64,000 bases of DNA, taken from contig NC_079312.1 in the NCBI RefSeq assembly GCF_029931775.1, positions 118,294,872-118,358,871 on the forward strand, written 5' to 3'. Position 1 is the stretch's first letter, and every line of letters begins with the position of its first letter. The DNA is from Euleptes europaea (lineage: Eukaryota; Chordata; Lepidosauria; Squamata; Sphaerodactylidae). Shown one piece after another: positions 55,583-64,000 of the stretch. The notes beneath the pieces were generated by a model, which saw only the letters and a list, made by a program, of their open reading frames with translations, made no database searches and had not been told where the DNA came from. The translations under genes and the position numbers were made by a program.

Positions 55583-55599
55583 ATGTATGCCATCCCAAA

Positions 55600-56645
55600 A
55601 ATAATGCCAAAGACCATCCTGTACATAAATGATACCATCAAAATTTACTCAAGAGACATCATCATATATTTAAAAGCTAGTTCCCAGTTCTCAACTCTTT
55701 GCCCCATTTTAAGATAGCCCCCCCCCCCACACACACACACCAGAAAATTCAGAGGACTTATGCAGATCAGGAGCAGATCTATACAGAAACACAGACAGAT
55801 TTGGTTCTCAGTGACTCCCACTGAATTATATTACAAAGTAAACAAACTACAACCCGGGGCTCAATTGAGGAGGTCAAAACCAGCCTCAGACTTGGGCTCA
55901 CCAGCACTTAGGGTAAAGGACAAGTTTTGTTCCCACATCCAATCATGTATCTGATTGCACCTGCTCATGGTCATTAACTTCCATTGGTCAAGAACTTCAA
56001 TTGTAGTGGATTTCATTCAGCAGGACTATGAAGAAAATGAAGTCTGCTCCCAGGTGTCTACAGGGGTAAGAGGAGCATCTTTAGCCCACATAACAATGTA
56101 TCCCTTTAGTTACTTCCACTTTGAGTGGCAGCATTTGATTCCTGTGGAGGAGACAAACAAATATTGCCTTTGGGGGCATCATTATATTAAAATCAAAACT
56201 CTCCCATGGTCCAACACTGACAGCCAGGTCATAAAAATATACAAAGAGCCCCACTGGACCAGACCAGCAAGCCATCTAGCCCATCATATTGTTTAACACA
56301 GTGGCCAACCAGTTGCCCTAGAAGGCACAGGAGGCACTGGCCTGATGCTGCCACCTCACGCTGACTTCCAGAGGTTTGCTCCTTCTGAATATGGAGGCCA
56401 GGGACAGAAACCATAAGGGAAAGGGATGATGATACCGTTTCGTGCATAGCATGCGGGGGGGGGGGGTGTCCCTGCAATATACAGGCATCCCTGCTCCCCC
56501 ACCTATCATAATGACAGGCATTTTGCTACTTTTGGTGTAAAAGGGCTAGGATGTAAAATGCATCTCACAGCAAAATTTCTGCTAGGTGGTTTGGCTTCAA
56601 TTCCTTTGGAAAGGCAGTGACCGCAGGTAGGAAAAAATAGTTTAA
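55600..56645. other. Intergenic stretch, part of an older SINE/CR1 mix
   Basis: A CR1-like antisense piece may lie at 56245-56400 (GACCAGCAAGCCATCTAGCCC). No gene was recognised. Confidence 0.35.
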
Positions 56646-56654
56646 AAGACAGCG

Positions 56655-56890
56655 GCACCGTAAGAACATAAGCACATAAGAAAAGCCCTGCTGGATCAGA
56701 CCAAGGCCCATCAAGTCCAGCAGTCTGTTCGCACAGTGGCCAACCAGGTGCCTCTAGGAAGCCTCCAAACAAGACGACTGCAGCAGCACCATCCTGCCTG
56801 TGTGCTACAGCACCTAATATATTCGGCATGCTACTCTGATCCTGGAGAGAATAGGTATGCATCATGACTAGTATCCATTTTAACCAAGAG
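56655..56890 (-). repeat. CR1 3' UTR fragment (minus)
   Basis: AAGAACATAAGCACATAAG, GGCCAACCAGGTGCCTCTAG, ATGCATCATGACTAGTATCC. TTCTTATG subfamily. Confidence 0.9.
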
Positions 56891-56894
56891 AAAT

Positions 56895-58370
56895 CAACTC
56901 ACAGAAGAATTTTACTAGGAGACTGTGGATAGTAAATATAAATGGTAGATAACTCTTAAATATACCATTTGGAATGTAATTTTTTCTTATTAAGGGTCCA
57001 ACATACAATTGCTTAAAATCACTCTTTTGTAAGGCCAGGTTATATTGTTCAGTTCTGAAAGCTATTGTTTCCTCTATTTACTCACAATGGCCACTTTCAC
57101 CTCAGCAATGTATTTCATTTCTCAACATCTCAACAAGATAGGAAAACCAACAATATGGAAAGAAAGCCTAGTGCTATTTTTAAGCCCAGTGGCATTCATG
57201 TCTAGCACTCATGAAAAACCTATGAGAAGTAACTTGATAATTACATTAATTTATTCTAAGTGACACCCACTGAGTAGAATAAAACGTACTCTGGCATTTT
57301 AAATAGTACAGGCAAGAGTTCCCTTAAAACTTATTCATATAACATCAGTTTCTATGAACACATTTTTTTTGTCTATCTGCAACTGGAGAGCAGTAAAACA
57401 GTCTATTCAAGTTTTCTCCAAATAAAAAGGCAGCTGTAGTGGCAGCTCTGTTCCACTGGACAAATAAGAAAAGAGGCTATTTACTACTAGCCATGAGAAG
57501 CAGGCAAAATGTTAGGTGATAAAAAGGCAGATGGTTCCTCTCTGTATGAGATCTGAAAGATCATCACAACACGCGCAGCTTATTGTATTCCTCTGAATCT
57601 TGATTTCTCTGTGAAATTAAAGACAAGCCCTTCTTTAACAGATACATGCCTTCTATAAGAATACATTCTGTCAAGCAAACAGAAAGTTGGCATCAGGAAC
57701 AACTGTTGTGAGATACTGCTGATTCTATCAGTTGCAGAAATGAAACTGAATCAAAGCAGGCGAGTTTACATCTGAATGTTTAGCAAATTCATACTTCAAG
57801 TACTTGCATTAATTTCGAGTATACACAGCCCAATTGAAGAACATTAGAACATCCCGGAAAGCTGCCCCCCGCATTGTGTGCTTGAACAAGGCATGAAGCT
57901 GATTGGCAGAAAGGCATGAAGCTGATTGGCAGACCCCTACATGACAATAAAAGTGCTTCTGAGTCTATCTTGTGCTATTTGTGTGATGTGTGAATGCTGT
58001 TGATGCAGGACAGAAAGCAGAAGACAGCCATTTGTAAACTGGGCGTGCATTCTAATCAATGAACGTTTTATATTTGCGTTAAAGGTGTAAGAAAGCAAAA
58101 ATCTGTTTTTTTGTGTGTTAAAACTGTGACAGACAGATCAAAAGGGTATATTTTATCCTTTTTAAAAGACTGATTGAAAGGAAACATGCGTGGTTGCCAG
58201 AAATAAAGCATATGTAAGAGTATTAAACACATTCACTCCAGAAACCAGAGCCTGTTTCTGGAACTCACAAGGACAGCTGGACTTGTAAAACGCTAGCAGA
58301 ATATTTTCTTTTTTTACTTCTCCTGCCCAAAGAGAGACATTCACAGGAAAAGCAACCTGTCCACTTCCTA
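56895..58370. other. Non-repetitive stretch downstream of MFSD6L
   Basis: About 1.5 kb with no recognised repeats or exons. It may include distal 3' UTR or regulatory DNA of MFSD6L. Confidence 0.35.
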
Positions 58371-58374
58371 GAAT

Positions 58375-58380
58375 TTTATT
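58375..58380 (-). terminator. MFSD6L: Candidate poly(A) signal of MFSD6L
   Basis: The minus strand reads AATAAA 403 bases after the MFSD6L stop. It is the first clear signal found in gene sense. Confidence 0.45.
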
Positions 58381-58782
58381 CACTAAAAACAAAAAATGAT
58401 TTCATTGCTATGAATTACAACCTCTAATACAGTTTGCTATGTCTCTAAAGGTATAACCAAATTTTGTCATAATCTGGAAGACTAAAATTAATTGCTTTTA
58501 CCAGACACTATTTGATGTCTCCTTTCCCTGGATCCTTGAAACATAAACTCTAGAAAAGTAAAATTGCTACAAATATTTACAATAAATTAATTTTGAGAAA
58601 ATAAAATCTTTATAAAATCTTTATAATTGCTTTCTGAGAAAAAATGTACATTGTAAATTCCACTGGTAGTAGAATGGTTCTGCAGAGATTCCATGTGCAC
58701 AGTTCTGCTTTCTTTCTCATCAATGCATCCTATTTCTCCCAAGTCTGGATTTTGGCCAACAAACTGAAGAAATGCAGGGCGG

Positions 58783-60699
58783 CTACCAGTTCCTACTGAA
58801 GTTTTCATCTTTCATAGCTTTCACTAACCAGTCCCTTTCTTTATCATCATCAGAGTCACTCGAATCTGCGGCTAGCAGACGGGAATAGTTAATTTTTTTT
58901 TGCCTCGGTAACTTGGTGTGGACAATCAAGAACAGGATCAGCCAGAGAACTAAAGTAACGGAGCAGGCTCTGTAGAGCATGGCCAGGCCAAAACTGTTCA
59001 CCACAAACCCTCCTGCAAAGCTGCCCAGACTGGCTCCGCACCCACAAGAGAGACCTTGTAAAACTAGATGCAGAGGCCTCTCTGTGCCAGGGGTGGCAAT
59101 GTCATCTGTCAGCATGTTCACAGCCCACCACAAGGCACCATTGCTGAAGGCACAGAGGATCTGGATTGGCAGTACTGCCCAGGCGTTCCACAGAAATGAG
59201 TAGTAGAGTAGCTGAGATGCCAGGCAGCTTAGGCTCAAGGCCACTGTGCCAGCGCCTGAGAGTGCCCGCAGCAACTTGCTTTTGAAGACGTAGAGCAGAA
59301 TTTCAGCCATCAGTCCAATGGCCACCACAAGGCCCATGTTCAGCTCGCTGCCACCTTGGTCCTGCATTTGCCAGAAAAGAAAATTCTGCACAGCTGAGCC
59401 GATGGCCCCCGTGAGGAAGACGGTGACGGCGCACAGGATGGTTTGGCCATCGCTCCCAATGAGGTTCAGAGCTTTGCCTGTTTTATTGATATGTTCATTT
59501 TTTTGGGACACAGGGATGGGGAAGAAGACACTGACGAGTAACGTTAAGGTTATCAGTATGGCATAGCCATAAAAATGCACTGCGAATCGTGGGATATTTG
59601 TGGTCAAGAAGCAGCTCAGCTGATCCACAAATACCGACACACCGCAGACTGCCACGGATGCCCCCAAGTAATTCCAGATCCAAAGATTCTCATATTTGTC
59701 CGCAGCATCCACAAAATCAAGGTACTCATAGAGGCTGTCATCGACCATCCACCCAAGAGGCGCCGCCAGGAGCTCCCACAGCACAACAGCACCTAGAACC
59801 ATGAGGAAGACCTGATGCTCCCTGTTCAAGAAGTCAATACCTTGCAGTAGCTGCGAGCTGACATCCTGAGCTCTCCCCCATCGGCCTGACAGGTTTTTAA
59901 AAACATAGGAAGTCTCTGTAAATGGTGCTGGGCCTGTGTGAAGTGTGGAGTGAGCAGTTGTCTCCGAAGAGCCACTTTCCTCAAAACTCTTGCTGATACC
60001 CACAATGCTACTCGTAGGGCTTCCGGTTGCCTCCACAGACCCTTTCACAGGAAGAGCTTTTAACTTTTGTTCTGTTGTGGCGATTTCTTTCTCAGAAGCA
60101 GACGCCTCCCCTGAAAAGCCATCAATGAATTGCAGTTTATCAGTATTAATGTCAGTGGCTTGCTTGTTTGTCTCAGAAGTGTTTACAGAGGAGTCTTTTT
60201 TAAATGATGTATGCGCTGTTGCTGGCCTTCCGGCAGTCACCCTACCATCAGAAGCCATTCCTACGAATCCAGTAGATGGTCTTTTGTTATCAGTGATGGG
60301 CCCGAAATTCACTGTACTAACTTCAGGCTCCTGGGTTGCAGTCAGTAGTTTCCCTGAGTGCAGGCTCACGTTACAGTATTTATAGGCAATGTCTGTGCTC
60401 AGAGGTGGGATGAGAGTAAGAAGCAAACCTGCTCCAACGGAGCACAACAGAGATCCAGTGACGAGAACTTTCCTTTTATTGTGGGTTTTTGCTAGATAGG
60501 AGCACAGTGGGGCCCAAAGGGAAGTGATTAAGTGTTTCAGCCCTATGATAATCCCTACTAATGGTGCAGTCAACCCCAGCTGCCGAAAGTACAGAGTTAA
60601 AAAGGGGACGGTGCAGGCGTTGCTTGCCCCATAAAGAAAATGGAAGAGGCTCGCAAGAGTCAGCGCTTTGTTTACATCCCACTGGCTGTTTGAACTCAT
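58783..60699 (-). CDS. MFSD6L: MFSD6-like major facilitator protein
   Basis: One uninterrupted exon encodes 638 residues from MSSNSQWDVNKALTLASLFH to KAMKDENFSRNW. Residues 12-98 hold the first three membrane spans (FLTLYFRQLGL, GLKHLITSLWAPLCSYLA, KVLVTGSLLCSVGAGLLL). A polar, Ser/Thr-rich loop (about 100-290) follows, with possible N-glycosylation at NVS and NLS. MVDDSLYEYLDFVDA (318-332) marks the family, and eight or nine further hydrophobic spans run to about 593. The tail has an acidic serine cluster (SSDSDDD). Human MFSD6L, also a single coding exon, is about 586 residues; the extra length is in the loop. The frame runs on upstream to another ATG at 60837, but a splice acceptor (TTGCAG at 60734) and homology favour 60699. 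The transported substrate is unknown. Confidence 0.95.
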   Translation of the reverse strand: MSSNSQWDVNKALTLASLFHFLYGASNACTVPFLTLYFRQLGLTAPLVGIIIGLKHLITSLWAPLCSYLAKTHNKRKVLVTGSLLCSVGAGLLLTLIPPLSTDIAYKYCNVSLHSGKLLTATQEPEVSTVNFGPITDNKRPSTGFVGMASDGRVTAGRPATAHTSFKKDSSVNTSETNKQATDINTDKLQFIDGFSGEASASEKEIATTEQKLKALPVKGSVEATGSPTSSIVGISKSFEESGSSETTAHSTLHTGPAPFTETSYVFKNLSGRWGRAQDVSSQLLQGIDFLNREHQVFLMVLGAVVLWELLAAPLGWMVDDSLYEYLDFVDAADKYENLWIWNYLGASVAVCGVSVFVDQLSCFLTTNIPRFAVHFYGYAILITLTLLVSVFFPIPVSQKNEHINKTGKALNLIGSDGQTILCAVTVFLTGAIGSAVQNFLFWQMQDQGGSELNMGLVVAIGLMAEILLYVFKSKLLRALSGAGTVALSLSCLASQLLYYSFLWNAWAVLPIQILCAFSNGALWWAVNMLTDDIATPGTERPLHLVLQGLSCGCGASLGSFAGGFVVNSFGLAMLYRACSVTLVLWLILFLIVHTKLPRQKKINYSRLLAADSSDSDDDKERDWLVKAMKDENFSRNW

Positions 60700-60733
60700 G
60701 GCTTCGGGTGGAGGCTTGACTCCAAATTGGGCC
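60700..60733 (-). other. MFSD6L: 5' UTR part of the MFSD6L coding exon with splice acceptor
   Basis: The minus strand reads ATCAATTTGCAG|GGCCC, a good acceptor 34 bases before the ATG. A non-coding first exon must lie further upstream (higher coordinates) and was not located. Confidence 0.7.
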
Positions 60734-60825
60734 CTGCAAATTGATAAAAAGCATATAATTGTCAGAATTGCACAAGTAAGATAGGAATGGCACAAGAAAC
60801 ATTGTCTCATGCTATCACTGAAACA

Positions 60826-61034
60826 TAGGGTTGCCAACCTCCAGGTACTAGCTGGAGATCTCCTACTATTACAACTGATCTCCAGTCGATAGAGATCAGT
60901 TCACCTGGAGAAAATGGCCACTTTGGCAATTGGACTCGATGGCATTGAAGTCCCTCCCCTCCCCAAACCCCGCCTTCCTCAGGCTCCGCCCCAAAAACCT
61001 CCTGCCAGTGATGAAGTGGGACCTTGCAACCCTA
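60826..61034 (+). mobile_element. GTTGCCA hAT MITE upstream of MFSD6L
   Basis: TAGGGTTGCCAACC to CTTGCAACCCTA, with perfect flanks CTGAAACA (60818-60825 and 61035-61042). Length is 209 bases. It lies 93 bases upstream of the MFSD6L exon acceptor, probably in its 5' intron. Confidence 0.93.
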
Positions 61035-61400
61035 CTGAAACATTGTGTTGGTAATCAAACAAGTAACGCAGTCAAGGTCTGGAGGGAAATAATTACTGCA
61101 CTCAGTATTCAGTAACAACCCTGTATCAGATGCAAATTATAGGAAAATCTAAGTTTTAAGTCAAACAACTTTCTTTACCTGATGGGTTTAGATAATTTGA
61201 GCTTTCTCACATTAAGAAACAGTTATTTTAAAAAAATTATCACTGTACTCATGCTAACACTGATCTAGTGCCAGCCTCATAACATTCCATTCTCACATAA
61301 TGAATGGAAGGCAGGTAATTTCTTCTTTTAAAAGTGTTTAAAATCCAAAGGAATCTGAGCAGCTCATGTGCAGATGTGCAGGCTAAAACTTTTAAAATAG

Positions 61401-61619
61401 GAGGGTTGCCATTCTCTGGGTGGTGGCTAGATATCTCTGAAATTACAACTGGTCTCCAGGTTACAGAGATCAGTTGCCCTGGAGGGAAAAAAATTCTTTG
61501 GAAGGTGGCCCCTATGGTATTGTACCCTGCTGACATTCCTCCCTTCTCCAAACCCTGCCCTCCCCAGGCTCTACACATAAAATCTCCAGGAATTTCCCAA
61601 CCCAGAGCTGGCAATCCTA
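61401..61619 (+). repeat. GTTGCCA hAT MITE, second subtype
   Basis: AGGGTTGCCATTCTCTGGG to GAGCTGGCAATCCTA, more diverged than the other copies. Confidence 0.8.
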
Positions 61620-61887
61620 TCTGAGAGAGCCTCTAAAGATATAAATTTAAAAGTAAACAAAATTATCTGGGCTGAGTGGGAGTGGACTATTGTTCATCCA
61701 TGGAATTATCCAGTAGGTGCTTCAACTACACACCATAGAGATGAGAGAAGAATAATATTTACTAGGGCAATATATTGCAAGTGAAGAGTTGTGGGGGGGG
61801 GAGAGGTTATATTACTGCCATAAAAGCTATGAATTGATGGGAAATATCTGGATTCTGCAGAGCAATTTGTTAACACTAAAAAATCTA

Positions 61888-62100
61888 CAGAGCCAATATG
61901 GTGTAGTGGTTAAGAGCGGTGGACTCTGATCTGGAGAACTGGGTTCGATTCCCCACACTGCCACATGTAGTCTGCTGGGTGACCTTGGGCCAGTCACAGT
62001 TCTCTCAGCCTATGTGGAGGCAGGCAATAGCAACCCATGTCCAAATGACTCTTGCCATGAAAACCCTATGGTTCGCCATAAGTCAGCTGTTGCTGCTGCA
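61888..62100 (+). repeat. MIR-like SINE with 5S-type tail
   Basis: GGTGTAGTGGTTAAGAGCGG, GGTTCGATTCCCC, GGGTGACCTTGGGCCAG, then GGCAATAGCAACCC, CTCTTGCCATGAAAACCC and CGCCATAAGTCAGC. The head and the tail come from different SINE lineages. Confidence 0.8.
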
Positions 62101-62109
62101 TATTTTCCC

Positions 62110-64000
62110 CTAGTTTTATCTGTTGATATCTGAGCATTTTTTCAGAGAGCAGGCAACAGAATTTTAAATACATAAATACATAATAACACACACAAATACA
62201 TACATACAATTGAGAAGCTTACCATATGGGCAAAAATGAAACCTGGAAAAACCCTTAGAGATCTAAAAGTACACATCTGCAGATGCTGTTTTGTGAAGAT
62301 CTTTGAGGTTCAGGCTTTTAAAAAAATGTGATTAGACATATTTTAGAAGCTTCCTTGCAGGATAAAACGTCTATGAACATTTCACATTTTCACCCAATGA
62401 TACTAGGTCAGACTGACTGAACATTAAATGTGTGAGGATTCCTGAATCAAATCAGGAAGTGAAGAACACAAATTCCCCCTATTAGCGAATGCCCAGAAGT
62501 TCAATCAATACCAGATACATAAATCAGGGATCATAAGCATGTGTGCGTGCTGGCTTTACCCTGCAGCAACATGAAACTTAGCAAAGCAGATTATAGAGGG
62601 GGTACCATTCTCCGATGTCTACCTCTGTGTATCCTCTTAGAAAATGAGCTCCAGTCCAAATTGTGAGGAATGGATATCATTTTGACTTTACACTTCAAGA
62701 GAATAAGAAAACATTGAAGATGAACACTGTGAGTCAGCAGAAGTGAGTCTAGGGTTTTTTTTAGAACTAGATATTTTAAATAAATGTTCTCACTAGTTCT
62801 CTGGATTAGATATAGTACTACTGCACGTGCCTTACATCTAGGAAAACAGAGGAATACGAATGCCAAAATCTCCCCACCCCCCCTTCAAATTGGAAACTTT
62901 CATTCCTTGTTTCAAAGCTAGATCCTGACTCCAACTGTGATCTCACAATGGTGCTATCCCGGATGGTCAGTATTTTTACTGGTTTTTATCCAGTCATGGG
63001 ACTGCTGCAGCAAAGCCCTTCTAACTCAGAAACAGACGAAGAAGAAATATTAGAATGCTATCAAGTCATCTGTAGATGATTAGGCCATTTACTAAAAGAA
63101 AACACTGAACAGTTTCAAAGGACACCAGGAAGTGATATCTGTTCATAATTTTGCACTTGGGTTTTCAGGGCACTGCAGAGGGAGAATAATGACAGCTGCA
63201 AGGAACCAAAGATCCTTGCCTCATTATCAGAAGCAGGGACACCAGCAGTATACACTGTCAAATGAGCCTGCAAGCAATTATTTGTAAGAGAGTACAGATA
63301 GCTAGGAAAGAACTTAAAGCCTGCATGTCCGACTTGCCAGCAGGGAAAAAATGCTGGGTTCCTTAGTGCCCCCTCATCTGCCTTACGGCTGTCAGCTCAT
63401 AACATTTACGTTTTTCCTGTTTGAGGAAATGTTGTCCATAACAGAAAGAGAACTTGTGTATGATTTGTATATACTTTATTTATGAAGGCAGATGGTGTGC
63501 CTGATTTCAATCAATGACAGTTTAAGTTTCAAAAATTCGTGTCAGAGAAGAAACAGCTTTTGCACCAAGACATGAAAAAAAACTATGCTTTTAAAAAAAC
63601 GAATAAAGCCCTTTTGCAGAACCATAATATCATCTCCTTTTGTCTGCCGGTACCACAGTGAAGTCCGAGCGCCAACAGCCACGAAATATTAGCGATCGGT
63701 TTCCCAACTCTGTGTTAAAATAGTTAAACTGGTGTGACTCGACACCGTTGCAGCCATTAAGGCCCTTGACTTCCTGCTTTTCTTGCCCCACTCAAGGCAG
63801 TAAATGCTTGAACTCTCCCTAAACTTGCCAGATTAAAAGGTGGCAACCCTGAACTCCTCAGGATCACGGGGCAGATGGACATTTCACAAGGGCGATCGTC
63901 ACCTCAGGGGTAACTCTACACCCCTCACCCCGCCCCCCACCCCGCCTGTCGTAGCCAACCTAACCAGCCCAGGCCACGCCCCCAATTCCATCCCCCCAGG
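62110..64000. other. Upstream region of MFSD6L, no coding exon seen
   Basis: Mostly non-repetitive. The last 100 bases are GC-rich with GC-box-like CCGCCCCCC and CACGCCCCC. They could belong to a promoter, for MFSD6L or a neighbour beyond the window. This is weak evidence. Confidence 0.3.

Noticed and set aside
59575-60385. Plus-strand ORFs of 70-131 residues
   Set aside because: Antisense shadows of the MFSD6L coding exon.
60700-60837. MFSD6L start at the upstream in-frame ATG (684 residues)
   Set aside because: A good splice acceptor lies between that ATG and the homologous start MSSNSQW. The extra residues do not match the family.

Overview
The window is vertebrate nuclear DNA, most likely from a squamate reptile (lizard). 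Two spliced or partly spliced host genes can be read, both on the minus strand. They sit in a dense mix of CR1 LINEs, tRNA-, MIR- and 5S-type SINEs, and very many short hAT-type DNA transposons. A gecko is a guess from the repeat style only.

Gene 1 (13352-47124, minus) is a six-exon bMERB-domain gene. All splice phases fit, giving a 182-residue protein that ends in the CaaX box CSIM. It closely resembles vertebrate BMERB1 (human C16orf45) but differs from it more than I would expect of an ortholog. Its neighbour here is MFSD6L, which in human lies on 17p13.1 near MYH10 and NDEL1. BMERB1 itself lies on 16p13.11 near MYH11 and NDE1. The simplest reading is that this is the whole-genome-duplication partner (ohnolog) of BMERB1, a gene I do not know from human. 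Its first exon is in a CpG-rich promoter at about 47.1-47.5 kb that carries two facing CTCF-like motifs. A decayed copy of its exon 4 lies in its own 3' UTR.

Gene 2 (58783-60699, minus) is MFSD6L, a 12-TM-type major facilitator protein encoded by one coding exon, with a splice acceptor 34 bases before the ATG.

Layout. 1-12.9 kb: repeats downstream of gene 1, including a solo LTR, a triple-nested insertion at 6.6-8.3 kb and a foldback with a hammerhead-like motif at 10.8-11.3 kb. 13-47 kb: gene 1 with repeat-filled introns. Intron 1 holds a near-complete CR1 with tandem 5' UTR units and a solo LTR inside it. Intron 2 holds a 1.9 kb terminal-inverted-repeat element inside a CR1 tail. 47-58 kb: intergenic, with several hAT elements. 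58.4-64 kb: MFSD6L and its upstream region. About ten transposons could be bounded exactly because their 8-base target duplications are still visible.
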